From Aquicoccus sp. G2-2 (GTDB lineage Bacteria; Pseudomonadota; Alphaproteobacteria; Rhodobacterales; Rhodobacteraceae), in NCBI RefSeq assembly GCF_034555965.1, contig NZ_JAYDCK010000003.1, forward strand, positions 2,542,001 to 2,606,000: a DNA stretch of 64,000 nt, written 5' to 3'. Of the stretch, positions 45,086 to 53,946 are shown piece after piece (within the stretch, counting starts at the first letter, position 1; every line of letters begins with the position of its first letter). Below the pieces are notes generated by a model. The model was not told the origin of the DNA. It searched no databases and saw only the letters and a program-made list of their open reading frames with translations. Both the position numbers and the translations under genes were made by a program.

Positions 45086-46057
45086 TCACCCCACCTTCAA
45101 CACGATCTTGCCGAGATGCCCGCCGCCTTCCATCCGCGCATGGGCCGATGCCGCGTCGGTCAGCGCAAATTCGCTGTCCATCACCGGCGCGACCGTCCCC
45201 GCATCCAGCAACGGCCAAACCTTCGCGCGCAATTCTTCGGCAATCCGCGCCTTGGCCAGATTGCTCTGCGGGCGCAACGTGCTGCCGGTGATCGTCAACC
45301 GCCGCGCCATCACCTGCGCGAAATTCAACTCCGCCTTCGGCCCGCTCAGAAACGCGATCTGCACCAGCCGCCCATCATTGGCCAACGCCTTGACGTTGCG
45401 CGGGATATAATCGCCGCCCACCATATCAAGGATCAGATCCGCACCGCCCTCTGCGTGCAGCACCTCAACAAAATCTTCCGCCTTGTAATTGATCGCCCGC
45501 TCGGCCCCAAGCCGCGCACAAAGCGCACATTTCTCGTCCGATCCGGCGGTGGCAAACACCCGCGCCCCGAAATGCCGCGCCAATTGAATGGCCGTGGTGC
45601 CGATGCCTGAACTACCACCATGCACCAGGAACCGCTCGCCCGCCTTCAAACCACCGCGCATGAACACGTTGGTCCAGACGGTGAAATACGTCTCCGGCAG
45701 GCACGCGGCCTCCTTCAGCCCCATACCGTCGGGCACCGGCAGGCAATGCGCCGCCGGTGTCGCCACATACTGCGCGTATCCGCCCCCCGGCAGCAGCGCG
45801 CAAACCTTGTCGCCGACCGCCCATTCGCTCACCCCGGTGCCAACCTCGGCCACCTCGCCGCTGGCCTCCAGCCCCGGCAGGTCGCTCGCCCCCGGCGGCG
45901 GCGCATAAGCCCCCGCACGTTGCAGCGCGTCGGGCCGGTTCACCCCGGCATAGGCCACCCGAATCACCACCTCGCCATGCCCCGCCTTGGGCCGTTCACG
46001 CTCACAAAGCTGCAACACCTCCGGCCCGCCCGGCTTCGAGATTTCCACCGCTTTCAT
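45086..46057 (-). CDS. NAD(P)H-quinone oxidoreductase, PIG3/TP53I3 type
   Basis: 323 residues from ATG 46057 (GGAGG eight bases upstream, inside the COQ9 end). Family features: YAGVNRPDALQRAGAYAPPP, LPETYFTVWTNVFMRGGLKA and nucleotide loop HGGSSGIGTTAIQLARHFGA. It lies just behind COQ9 and so probably shares a transcript; a link to quinone metabolism fits. A longer start five codons upstream has no room for a ribosome site. Confidence 0.9.
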   Translation of the reverse strand: MKAVEISKPGGPEVLQLCERERPKAGHGEVVIRVAYAGVNRPDALQRAGAYAPPPGASDLPGLEASGEVAEVGTGVSEWAVGDKVCALLPGGGYAQYVATPAAHCLPVPDGMGLKEAACLPETYFTVWTNVFMRGGLKAGERFLVHGGSSGIGTTAIQLARHFGARVFATAGSDEKCALCARLGAERAINYKAEDFVEVLHAEGGADLILDMVGGDYIPRNVKALANDGRLVQIAFLSGPKAELNFAQVMARRLTITGSTLRPQSNLAKARIAEELRAKVWPLLDAGTVAPVMDSEFALTDAASAHARMEGGGHLGKIVLKVG

Positions 46058-46059
46058 CG

Positions 46060-46731
46060 TCATTGCCTCCATTTTCCCGGCATATCATTCATGTTCTCTG
46101 GCTTGCGCACCCGCCCCAAAAGGGCAAGCGGCCCTTTCAGCACCCGCATCAATGCCGGGTTCTCGCGAACCTTCGCCTTGGCGCTCTCAATGCGCATCAC
46201 GTCGCCTATTCGCCGGTCCAGAAACGCCCATGTCGCCTCGTGCCCCTCGCTGCTATCGCCCAGCCAGTAAAGCACCGTCGCCGAATACACCCCGCTCAGC
46301 GTCGCGCGCTTGGAATACCAATTGATGTCATCGCTCTCATCGCCAAGGCTGCGCCAGATCAGATCACAGGTCTCCCAGATCAGCTTCGCGCCGTCCGGCG
46401 CATATTGCGGCAGCGCAAACAACGTCATTCCACGGCGCACCAATTCCGGGTCGTCCACCACCTCAAGGCGAAACCGAACCGCCTGCGCAATCCGATCACG
46501 AAACCGCATCTCGCCCCGGTTCGCCCCTTCCAGCCGCGCCACCATCTGCGCATCGCCGCGCCGGTGATAGGCAATCGCCAGATCAACCGCCCCGCGTGGG
46601 CAAACCCCGCGCGCAAGGCCCTCCGGCACGTCCGCCTCCGCCATCGCCGCCTTGAATGTCGCCTCGCTCCAGCCATCGAACGCGACATATCCCATCGCCG
46701 CATCCAATAGCCTGTCTTTGGTCTCGCTCAT
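46060..46731 (-). CDS. COQ9-family ubiquinone biosynthesis protein
   Basis: 223 residues from ATG 46731. TetR-like N-terminal fold (RLLDAAMGYVAFDGWSEATF) and the COQ9 lipid-binding C-terminal domain (DINWYSKRATLSGVYSATVL, YWLGDSSEGHEATWAFLDRR). COQ9 supports hydroxylation in ubiquinone synthesis with COQ7. Its stop lies two bases before the quinone oxidoreductase start. Upstream codons to 46764 are not needed. Confidence 0.9.
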   Translation of the reverse strand: MSETKDRLLDAAMGYVAFDGWSEATFKAAMAEADVPEGLARGVCPRGAVDLAIAYHRRGDAQMVARLEGANRGEMRFRDRIAQAVRFRLEVVDDPELVRRGMTLFALPQYAPDGAKLIWETCDLIWRSLGDESDDINWYSKRATLSGVYSATVLYWLGDSSEGHEATWAFLDRRIGDVMRIESAKAKVRENPALMRVLKGPLALLGRVRKPENMNDMPGKWRQ

Positions 46732-46839
46732 CGCACCCGACTCCTTCGCGCATAGTCTAGACAAAGCGCCCGCCGGTTGCTATACGGCGGCTTCCTGCAA
46801 ATCCTTGCAACACAAACCTAGAAAGGTGGTGACAACCAC

Positions 46840-47046
46840 ATGCAGGTATCCGTTCGCGATAACAACGTCGATCAGGCGCTTCGTGCCCTGAAGAAAAAGC
46901 TGCAGCGTGAAGGTGTCTTCCGCGAGATGAAGCTTCGGCAACATTTCGAGAAGCCCTCCGAGAAAAAAGCGCGCGAGAAAGCCGAGGCGATTCGCCGGGC
47001 CCGTAAACTCGCCCGCAAGAAAGCCCAGCGCGAAGGAATGCTCTAA
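46840..47046 (+). CDS. rpsU: 30S ribosomal protein S21
   Basis: A 68-residue basic protein: [20 protein letters not shown] at the N-terminus, Arg/Lys-rich helix [17 protein letters not shown] at the end. The ribosome site is AAGGTGGTGA. S21 helps base pairing of the 16S 3' end with mRNA. It is divergent from COQ9 and followed by a clear terminator. Confidence 0.97.
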   Translation: MQVSVRDNNVDQALRALKKKLQREGVFREMKLRQHFEKPSEKKAREKAEAIRRARKLARKKAQREGML

Positions 47047-47078
47047 GCACTCTTTCCTTTTTCTGGACAAGATGACGA

Positions 47079-47104
47079 CCCCCGAGCAGCCGCTTCGGGG
47101 GTTT
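47079..47104 (+). terminator. Rho-independent terminator of rpsU
   Basis: CCCCCGA (47079-47085) and TCGGGGG (47095-47101) form a stem with a nine-base loop, followed by TTTG. It lies 32 bases past the rpsU stop. Confidence 0.8.
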
Positions 47105-47216
47105 GTCGTTTCCGGGCATGCGCTCTCATCGAATTGATCGGCGGACGGGCGCGCTGACCGTTGAACCCCGCGCCCTGAAATGATTATCTCCCGCCGAACC
47201 GCAAAGGATATGCCCG

Positions 47217-48077
47217 ATGAAACCCTACACCCCGCCAAAAGTCTGGAAACCGGAACCCGCCGAAGGCCGTTTCGCCAGCATTAACCGCCCCGTCTCCGGC
47301 CCGACCCATGACAAGGAACTGCCGGTGGGCAAACACCCGCATCAGCTTTATTCGCTGGCCACACCCAACGGTCAGAAAGTCACGGTGCTGTTTGAGGAGC
47401 TGCTCGCGTTGGGCATTGAAGAAGCCGAGTATGACGCATGGCTCATCAAAATCATGGATGGCGATCAATTCTCCTCCGGCTTCGTTTCGGTCAACCCGAA
47501 CTCGAAAATTCCCGCGCTGATGGATCACTCCACCGCCACGCCGACACGGGTTTTCGAATCCGGTGCCATCCTGCTCTATCTCGCCGAAAAATTTGACCGC
47601 TTCCTCGGGCAGAACCGCCCGGAAATGCTGTCATGGCTGTTTTGGCAAATGGGCTCTGCGCCTTACCTTGGCGGCGGCTTCGGCCATTTCTACGCCTACG
47701 CGCCCGAAAAATGGGAATACCCGATAAACCGCTTCACCATGGAAGCCAAACGTCAGCTTGACGTGCTCGACAAACGGCTGGCCGATGTGGCGTTCCTCGA
47801 TGGGGCAGATTACACCATCGCGGACATGGCAAACTGGGCATGGTATGGCCAACTCGCACTTGGTCGGCTCTATGAGGCCGGTGAATTTCTCGACGTGGAA
47901 AGCTACAAACACGTTCGCCGCTGGGCGCAGGAAATCGACGCCCGCAAACCCGTCTCGCGCGGGCGCATGGTCAACCGCACCTCCGGCGCGCCGGAATACC
48001 AACTGCACGAACGCCACGACGCCAGCGATTTTGACACCCAAACCCAAGACAAGATCGGCGAAAAAGCGGACAGCTGA
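47217..48077 (+). CDS. yghU: YghU-type glutathione S-transferase/disulfide-bond oxidoreductase
   Basis: 286 residues. An N-terminal extension (YTPPKVWKPEPAEGRFASIN) unlike classical GSTs but typical of YghU; thioredoxin-like domain with NSKIPALMDHS and FESGAILLYLAEKFDRFLG; C-terminal helical domain DYTIADMANWAWYG. YghU binds two glutathiones and reduces disulfide bonds or organic peroxides. Monocistronic by appearance, followed by repeat A3. Confidence 0.93.
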   Translation: MKPYTPPKVWKPEPAEGRFASINRPVSGPTHDKELPVGKHPHQLYSLATPNGQKVTVLFEELLALGIEEAEYDAWLIKIMDGDQFSSGFVSVNPNSKIPALMDHSTATPTRVFESGAILLYLAEKFDRFLGQNRPEMLSWLFWQMGSAPYLGGGFGHFYAYAPEKWEYPINRFTMEAKRQLDVLDKRLADVAFLDGADYTIADMANWAWYGQLALGRLYEAGEFLDVESYKHVRRWAQEIDARKPVSRGRMVNRTSGAPEYQLHERHDASDFDTQTQDKIGEKADS

Positions 48078-48117
48078 CGCCGGGGGCCATCCCCTCAAAC
48101 GCGCGCGCCCAACCCAA

Positions 48118-48279
48118 GCCGGGCGCGCGCCTGCCCGTGGGGTGGCGCTCCAACACCCGAGCGGTACACTTTATCCCAACCAAATCCGCGCTTAACCCGA
48201 CCTGTGCGCCCACCTCACCAAAGCGCCAGCCCGCCGGAACGGGCAGGCGCTCGCCCGGCATCTTCGATGCTGTTCGGGC
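48118..48279 (+). repeat. Structured intergenic repeat, type A, copy A3 (full)
   Basis: 162 bases, the same length as A1. Arms GCCGGGCGCGCGCCTGCCCG (48118-48137) and CGGGCAGGCGCTCGCCCGGC (48240-48259). The tail hairpin inner stem is GCATC-TTC-GATGC, against GCACC-TTC-GGTGC in A1: a compensatory pair change that supports the fold. It sits between the convergent yghU and GMC oxidoreductase ends. Confidence 0.92.
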
Positions 48280-48332
48280 GCAATCCCGTGCAACCCCCGC
48301 AGCCGCGCGCAGCCCCCGCGCCCCCGCACCGC

Positions 48333-49916
48333 TTACCCTTCGGCCAGCATCATCTCCGCTGCCTTCTCGGCAATCATGATGGTCGGCGAATTGGTGTTGC
48401 CGCTGGTGATCGTCGGCATCACGCTGGCATCCACCACACGCAAGCCGCCAAGGCCGCGGAATCGCAGCCGCTCATCAAGCGGCGCGCTTTCTTCCGCGCC
48501 CATCCGCACCGTGCAGGTCGGATGAAAAATCGTCGTCCCCACATCCCCCGCCGCGCGCGCCAACTCTTCGTCGGTCTGATACTCCGGCCCCGGCTTGAAC
48601 TCTTCCGGCGCGTATTTCGCCATCGCACTCTGCGCCATGATTTCCCGGCTCTGGCGCATCCCGGCCACTGCCACGGCGCGGTCGCCTTCGGTCGAAAGAT
48701 AATTCGGCGCGATCCGCGGGGCGTCCCGGTAATCCGGCGAGGTAATCTCGACCACACCACGGCTCTCCGGGCGCAGGTTGCACACGCTTGCCGTCATGCC
48801 GGGGAAGGTATCAAGCGGCTGGCCAAACGCCTCCAGCGTCAAGGGTTGCACATGATATTCCAGATCCGCCGTCGCCACCCGGTCAGAACTGCGCGCAAAC
48901 GCCCCCATCTGGCTTGGCGCCATCGACATCGGCCCGGACCGCTTCAACGCATATTCCAACCCGATCTTCGCCTTGCCAAAAAGCGAGGCCGACATCGTGT
49001 TCAGCGTCTTTGCCCCGGTCAGCTTCCATGCGCACCTAAGCTGTAGGTGATCCTGCAAATTCGCGCCAATCTCCGGCTGATCCATCACCACGTCAATGCC
49101 ATGCCGATTGAGCAACGCCCCCGGCCCGACTCCGGAAAGCTGCAATATCTGCGGGCTGCCCACCGCCCCCGCACTCAGCACCAATTCGCCCTCGCACCGC
49201 GCGGTCTTCACCTTACCGCGCTGCTCATATTCCACACCGCGCACATGGCCATCCTCGATAATCAACCGGCGCACCTGCGCGCGCGTCTCCACCAACAGCC
49301 GCTGGCCCGTGGTGGTGCGCAGAAATGCCTTGGCGGTGTTCATCCGCCAGCCGTTGCGTTGATTCACCCGGAAATACCCGACACCCTCATTATCCCCGGC
49401 GTTGAAATCATCCGTCGCGCGCAAACCCCATTGCTGCGCCGCCGCCTTCCAGTCCTCCAGAATGTCCCAGCGCAGCCGCTGGTTCTCGACCCGCCATTCA
49501 CCGCCCGCGCCGTGGCTCTCGCTCTCGCCCTCGACATAATCTTCCGATTTGCGAAACAGCGGCAGCACATCATCCCAGCCCCACCCGGTCAGCCCCATTT
49601 GCCGCCAGCCGTCATAATCCGCCGCCTGCCCGCGCAGATAAACCATCCCGTTGATCGACGAACACCCGCCCAGAAGCTTGCCGCGCGGATACAAAAGCGA
49701 CCGCCCGTTCAGCCCCTTTTCCTCGGCCGTGCGAAACATCCAATCAGTGCGCGGGTTGTTGATGCAGTAAAGATACCCCACCGGAATATGCACCCAATGG
49801 TAAAAGTCGTTGCCCCCGGCCTCCAAAAGCAGCACCTTGCGCCCGGCATCCGCCAACCGCTTGGCCATGACCGACCCGGCACTCCCCGCGCCCACGATGA
49901 TATGATCCCACGCCAT
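48333..49916 (-). CDS. GMC-family FAD-dependent oxidoreductase (choline/alcohol dehydrogenase-like)
   Basis: 527 residues. FAD fold IIVGAGSAGSVMAKRLADAG, GMC signature GGCSSINGMVYLRGQAADYD, second signature GAVGSPQILQLSGVG, and C-terminal HPTCTVRMG with active-site region NTNSPTIMIAEKAA. Length fits BetA-like and broad alcohol dehydrogenases. Substrate is not determined: no betaine-aldehyde dehydrogenase or betI neighbour is present. It lies next to lrp. Confidence 0.88.
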   Translation of the reverse strand: MAWDHIIVGAGSAGSVMAKRLADAGRKVLLLEAGGNDFYHWVHIPVGYLYCINNPRTDWMFRTAEEKGLNGRSLLYPRGKLLGGCSSINGMVYLRGQAADYDGWRQMGLTGWGWDDVLPLFRKSEDYVEGESESHGAGGEWRVENQRLRWDILEDWKAAAQQWGLRATDDFNAGDNEGVGYFRVNQRNGWRMNTAKAFLRTTTGQRLLVETRAQVRRLIIEDGHVRGVEYEQRGKVKTARCEGELVLSAGAVGSPQILQLSGVGPGALLNRHGIDVVMDQPEIGANLQDHLQLRCAWKLTGAKTLNTMSASLFGKAKIGLEYALKRSGPMSMAPSQMGAFARSSDRVATADLEYHVQPLTLEAFGQPLDTFPGMTASVCNLRPESRGVVEITSPDYRDAPRIAPNYLSTEGDRAVAVAGMRQSREIMAQSAMAKYAPEEFKPGPEYQTDEELARAAGDVGTTIFHPTCTVRMGAEESAPLDERLRFRGLGGLRVVDASVMPTITSGNTNSPTIMIAEKAAEMMLAEG

Positions 49917-49993
49917 TCCTGTCCTCCCCTATAGCGGCGCCAATCTAGCGCCTTGCCAGGGGAGAGAAAAGGCCAATCCACTCTACTTTTGCG

Positions 49994-50452
49994 CTACACC
50001 GGCAAAGCGGTTGTCTTGAACACGGTCCTGAGGCCAAAGCTTGATTGCATCTGTGCAACGCCGGGAAGCCGCGCCAGATGCTGCCGATGAATACGCGCGA
50101 AATCATCGGTGTTTTCGGCCACCACCTTAAGCAGATAGTCCGCTGTCCCCGCCATCAAATGACACTCCAGCACATCCGGAATCCGCCGCACCGCCGTTTC
50201 GAACGCGTCCAGCACCTCATCGGCTTGCTTTTGCAGAGTGATCTCCACAAACACGGTCGTCGGCACGCCCAGCTTGCGCGCATCCAGAAGCGCCACATAA
50301 CCCAGAATATAGCCTTCCTTCTCCAGATGCTGCACCCTCCGGTGGCACGCGCTCGGTGACAGATTCACCGCCTCGCTCAACTCCGCATTCGAAATCCGCC
50401 CGCGCTTTTGCAGCACAGCCAGAATCCGTCGATCTGTTGCATCCAGTGTCAC
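49994..50452 (-). CDS. Lrp/AsnC-family regulator (likely of ald)
   Basis: 152 residues. HTH in the first 60 residues (DATDRRILAVLQKRGRISNA, LSPSACHRRVQHLEKEGYIL), then an RAM ligand-binding domain (HLMAGTADYLLKVVAENTDD). It is divergent from the alanine dehydrogenase gene across 165 bases. In alphaproteobacteria an Lrp-type activator (AldR/AlaR-like) next to ald usually responds to alanine; that role is inferred here. Confidence 0.92.
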   Translation of the reverse strand: MTLDATDRRILAVLQKRGRISNAELSEAVNLSPSACHRRVQHLEKEGYILGYVALLDARKLGVPTTVFVEITLQKQADEVLDAFETAVRRIPDVLECHLMAGTADYLLKVVAENTDDFARIHRQHLARLPGVAQMQSSFGLRTVFKTTALPV

Positions 50453-50487
50453 TTTGACAAACTCCTTGATCTATTTGGCCAGCATAT

Positions 50488-50516
50488 CGAAGATTCTTCG
50501 AATTAGTCCAGAATTC
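50488..50516. promoter_or_regulatory. Candidate Lrp-type operator between lrp and ald
   Basis: In the AT-richer divergent spacer, CGAAGATTCTTCG (50488-50500) is a perfect palindrome around one T. It is followed by GAATT-AGTCCA-GAATTC (50500-50516) and a further CGAAGAAGATTT half-match. Symmetric AT-rich sites suit Lrp-family binding; no experimental consensus was compared. Confidence 0.5.
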
Positions 50517-50617
50517 CCGAAGAAGATTTCAACCACTTTGCGCCCGAAATGCGCCATGCAGGTCCCATGGTGCAGGCCAATCCCGGCCGTCATCGGCAAA
50601 GACGTGAGGAGAGACCA

Positions 50618-51733
50618 ATGAAGATCGGCTGCCCGAAAGAGATCAAACCACAGGAATTCCGCGTCGGGCTTACCCCCAACGCCGCCCACGAAGCCGCCGC
50701 ACACGGTCATGAGATCGTGGTCGAAACAGGCGCCGGCCTCGGCTCCGGGTTCAGCGATGCAGATTATGAAGCCGCAGGGGCCACCATCCTCGCCACCGCT
50801 GGCGATGTTTTTGAGACCGCCGACATGATCGTAAAGGTGAAAGAACCCCAACCCGGAGAGCGCAAGATGCTGCGCAAGGGGCAACTGCTCTTCACCTATC
50901 TCCACCTCGCCCCCGACCCTGCACAAACCCAAGATCTTCTGGAAAGCGGTGCCACCTGCATTGCCTATGAAACCGTGACCGATGCGCGCGGCGGCTTGCC
51001 GCTTCTGGCGCCGATGTCCGAAGTGGCCGGGCGCCTCGCCCCGCAAAGCGGCGCATGGGCGCTGCAAAAGGCCAATGGCGGCAGTGGCGTTCTCTTGGGC
51101 GGTGTGCCCGGTGTGCGGCCCGCCAACGTGGCGATCATTGGCGGCGGCGTCGTCGGCACTGCGGCGGCGCGCGTGGCTGTCGGCATGGGCGCCAATGTCA
51201 CCGTGCTCGACCGCTCGGTGCCCCGGCTTTCATACCTCGACGATGTGTTCATGGGCCGCCTGACCACGCAATATTCCGACAAGGCTGCGCTGGTCGACCT
51301 TCTGCCGCATGTCGACATGATCATCGGCGCGGTGCTGATCCCCGGTGCCGCTGCCCCCAAACTGGTGTCGCGGGAACAGCTCTCCCTGATGAAGCCCGGC
51401 TCGGTGCTGGTTGACGTGGCAATTGATCAGGGCGGCTGTTTTGAAACCTCCAAGGCCACCACCCATGCCGAACCGATCTATGACGTTGACGGCATCGTGC
51501 ATTACTGCGTCGCCAACATGCCCGGTGCCGTGGCGCGCACCTCGACCATCGCGCTTGGCAACGCCACCATGCCGTTCATGCTGGCGCTGGCCGACAAGGG
51601 TTGGAAACAGGCCTGCGCCGATGATCCCAACCTGCTCAACGGGCTCAATGTCCATGATGGCAAGCTCACCTACGCCGCCGTCGGCACGGCGCTCGGCATT
51701 GATGTGGTTTCCCCGCAAGACGTCATCGCCTGA
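50618..51733 (+). CDS. ald: Alanine dehydrogenase
   Basis: 371 residues from ATG 50618 (GAGGAGAG upstream; longer reading upstream rejected). NAD-dependent oxidative deamination of L-alanine to pyruvate and ammonia. MKIGCPKEIKPQEFRVGLTP, substrate Lys in IVKVKEPQ, His in YLHLAPD, Rossmann motif VAIIGGGVVGTAAARVAVGM, and C-terminal HYCVANMPGAVARTSTIAL. Complete and standard length. Terminator follows. Confidence 0.97.
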   Translation: MKIGCPKEIKPQEFRVGLTPNAAHEAAAHGHEIVVETGAGLGSGFSDADYEAAGATILATAGDVFETADMIVKVKEPQPGERKMLRKGQLLFTYLHLAPDPAQTQDLLESGATCIAYETVTDARGGLPLLAPMSEVAGRLAPQSGAWALQKANGGSGVLLGGVPGVRPANVAIIGGGVVGTAAARVAVGMGANVTVLDRSVPRLSYLDDVFMGRLTTQYSDKAALVDLLPHVDMIIGAVLIPGAAAPKLVSREQLSLMKPGSVLVDVAIDQGGCFETSKATTHAEPIYDVDGIVHYCVANMPGAVARTSTIALGNATMPFMLALADKGWKQACADDPNLLNGLNVHDGKLTYAAVGTALGIDVVSPQDVIA

Positions 51734-51771
51734 TCTCTCCCCGAGTTGGCCACCCAAGGCCAATCCGACCT

Positions 51772-51806
51772 GCGCGGCCCCCTGACCGGGGTGCCGCGCT
51801 TTTTTT
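51772..51806 (+). terminator. Rho-independent terminator of ald
   Basis: GCGCGGC (51772-51778) and GCCGCGC (51793-51799), with an inner CCCC/GGGG extension, are followed by seven T. It lies 39 bases after ald. Confidence 0.88.
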
Positions 51807-52029
51807 GAGGCGGTTGTATATGTGATAAACCGAAGCCACACACGGCATGCTCGCCCCGCGTGAAAGGCCGGATCAGTCGTCGGACGGCCTGCTCTCGTCC
51901 GGCTTCAGCGTTGCCAACTTGCATAGCCCTTTGTTGAACCGCTCTCGTCGTCGCTCGTCTTTAGTTGGCGGCGGCTTCCTTGAAGCGTTCTAGTTGACTC
52001 TTTTTGGCATCAGTCTTCATTATCCACTC
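51807..52029. other. Spacer at the edge of a low-GC segment
   Basis: No gene seen. GC content falls toward 51960-52060 compared with ald. I found no tRNA, direct repeat or integrase remnant here that would mark an insertion end. Confidence 0.35.
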
Positions 52030-52923
52030 ATGGGTAAAGGGCAGGATTACAAGTACATAGTATATATCGACGAGGCAGGCGATGACGGACTGACGACCAT
52101 TAGGCCAATGGATCATCAGGGCAGCAGCGAATGGCTGATTGTCTCTGGTGTCGTGGTAAAAGCATCCAGGGAAGATGAAGTCGCCCGATGGGTAGATGAC
52201 ATTATTTCAGGGCTTTGGCGCTACAATGGGCGGGGCCTACATTTCAAGAACCTCAACGAAAATAAGCGGCTTTACGTATGTGAGCAGATGGCTTCACTGA
52301 GCGCGCGATACTTTGTCGTCTGCTCAAATAAGAAGAACATGCGAGGCTACAATAACCCCCTCGCGGCAGAGGTGCCGTCGCAATGCTGGTTCTACAACTG
52401 GATGACTCGCCTTCTACTTGAGAGAGTAACCGATTTTGTCGCTTGGCACTCCACCAAGGAGCATGGATCACCGCAGAATGTGAAGATTGAGTTCAGCAAC
52501 CGTGGCGGCCTTTCGTATTCTCAAATGAACGCCTACTTCAGATGGATCAACTATCAGGGAAACAACACCTTCCTAAAGTTTGGGAAGATTTACTGGGACA
52601 CAATTTCAAGTGACCTATTCAAAGTCTATCCTCACTATGAGAGGGCTGGCCTTCAACTCGCAGACATTGTTGCCAGCGCCTTCTTCAAGGCCGCGGATAA
52701 ATACAACACTGGGTCATGCGACCCTCGATTCGCAAAGGCACTGAGACCACGCATGGCTAAGTTTCGCGACCGCCCCAGCCAGAACCCGGCAGGATACGGC
52801 GTTAAGCTTATGCCTTCACTTAACGGCGCACGACTCTTGCCCGAACAGCAAGAAGTTTTCAAGTACTACGGTTATCCTAGGCAATGGTGGGCCCCGGACT
52901 CGTCTGATCCGCTGGCGTTTTAG
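52030..52923 (+). CDS. DUF3800 domain protein, probable foreign gene
   Basis: 297 residues from ATG 52030 (a TTG at 51994 is possible). DUF3800 pattern: acidic N-terminal strand YIVYIDEAGDDG, later HFKNLNENKRLYVCEQMA and the C-terminal acidic ADIVASAFFKA, consistent with an RNase H-like metal centre of Asp/Glu. Its codons use far more A/T-ending bases than neighbours and it stands alone, so recent transfer is likely. DUF3800 genes are often seen in phage or defence contexts; nothing nearby supports a specific system here. Confidence 0.8.
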   Translation: MGKGQDYKYIVYIDEAGDDGLTTIRPMDHQGSSEWLIVSGVVVKASREDEVARWVDDIISGLWRYNGRGLHFKNLNENKRLYVCEQMASLSARYFVVCSNKKNMRGYNNPLAAEVPSQCWFYNWMTRLLLERVTDFVAWHSTKEHGSPQNVKIEFSNRGGLSYSQMNAYFRWINYQGNNTFLKFGKIYWDTISSDLFKVYPHYERAGLQLADIVASAFFKAADKYNTGSCDPRFAKALRPRMAKFRDRPSQNPAGYGVKLMPSLNGARLLPEQQEVFKYYGYPRQWWAPDSSDPLAF

Positions 52924-53253
52924 GCTGGCGTCAGGTTTGCCAACCGTCCAGTGGACGCCCCCTCAACAATTAGAGGCGACCCGAGCAACCCGGCGACCCA
53001 CGCGGAAAAGTGTAGCACGCCTAGGCGGATTCCGTCAACGAATCCAAAATGATAAAGACAAGTGTCGGTGTTTTAGCGCTTATTGCCCCGTCAGTCCGTC
53101 GATAGGTTAGACGTTTGCCTGCTGCTCCTCGCAGAGCGATCAGGCCGCGTTCAGCGTCCTCAATGCCGGTTGCCCTAAGGTCACCCAACCCTGCCGCTTC
53201 AAACGCCCCATCCCCGGCTATGCCCCGGTGAAGCCGGGTGCTACGCTTTTGCC
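52924..53253. other. Gene-poor region after the DUF3800 gene
   Basis: About 330 bases without a convincing gene. The first two thirds stay less GC-rich than the chromosome average, like the DUF3800 gene. A minus-strand open reading (53021-53356) has a tail (RGLIALRGAAGKRLTYRRTD) that might be an eroded fragment, but I cannot assign it. Confidence 0.35.
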
Positions 53254-53913
53254 ATGCCGAATCGAGAGCCCGCATATCCCACCTTCGCCCGCTCCGAACG
53301 CGTGGCCGATGCCGTCTTGCATATGCTGGGCGTTGCCGGTGCCCTGACCGGGACAATCTGGATTCTGGTCTGGACCTTCGGGCGCGTCAGCGGCGGGCAA
53401 ACCGCTGCCCTGTCGGTCTATGGCGCGACCCTGATCGCGGGGTTCATCGCCTCGTCGATCTATCACTTCACACCGTGGGAAAACCTGCGCCCGCTGTTCC
53501 GCCGCATGGACCACGCCGCCATTTACCTGAAAATCGCAGGCACCTACACGCCTCTTGTCGTCATGGTTGGCAATCTCTCGTCCTACCTGATCCTCGCCGC
53601 CGTCTGGGCCATGGCCGCCTTCGGTGTCGTCGTCAAATTCTGCTTCTGGAAAAACCCCAACCGCAACGGCATTGCACTTTATCTCGGCATGGGCTGGCTG
53701 TCGGTCCTGCTGATTGGCTCGCTGTTCACCATCCTGCCGGGCAGCGCGCTGGCGCTGATCGCGGCGGGCGGGTTGCTCTATACATTCGGCGTGGCGTTCC
53801 ATGTCTGGGACACCCTCAAATTCTCCAACGCCATCTGGCACGGCTTCGTGCTCACTGCCTCCGCCTGTTTCTTCGCCGCGATTGCGCTCGGTGTCGGAAG
53901 CGGCGCGATTTAG
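53254..53913 (+). CDS. Hemolysin III/PAQR (YqfA-type) membrane protein
   Basis: 219 residues with seven membrane segments. Family zinc-site residues: FIASSIYHFTP (Ser/His), MDHAAIYLKIAGTYTPL (Asp/His) and C-terminal AFHVWDTLKFSNAIWHGFVL (His). Start ATG 53254. The family is metal-dependent and structurally ceramidase-like; the bacterial role is poorly defined despite the name. It converges on the AACS gene with repeat C2 between. Confidence 0.92.
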   Translation: MPNREPAYPTFARSERVADAVLHMLGVAGALTGTIWILVWTFGRVSGGQTAALSVYGATLIAGFIASSIYHFTPWENLRPLFRRMDHAAIYLKIAGTYTPLVVMVGNLSSYLILAAVWAMAAFGVVVKFCFWKNPNRNGIALYLGMGWLSVLLIGSLFTILPGSALALIAAGGLLYTFGVAFHVWDTLKFSNAIWHGFVLTASACFFAAIALGVGSGAI

Positions 53914-53946
53914 GCACAGCTAGCGGTTCTTTACCCGGCCCACAAA

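Noticed and set aside
44550-45410. Plus-strand open reading spanning repeats A1 and A2
   Set aside because: The similar peptide segments arise only because the repeats are copies. The frame also runs into the minus-strand quinone oxidoreductase gene.
44616-48279. Repeats A1-A3 as a CRISPR array or as insertion sequences
   Set aside because: Copies are long, inverted-arm elements without regular spacers or cas genes, and they encode no transposase.
51940-52030. Attachment site or tRNA-end duplication marking a genomic island at the DUF3800 gene
   Set aside because: No direct repeat or tRNA sequence was found on either side by eye.
53021-53356. Minus-strand open reading beside the DUF3800 gene as a real gene
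   Set aside because: It overlaps the hemolysin III start on the other strand, has no ribosome site, and no family could be named; at most a decayed fragment.
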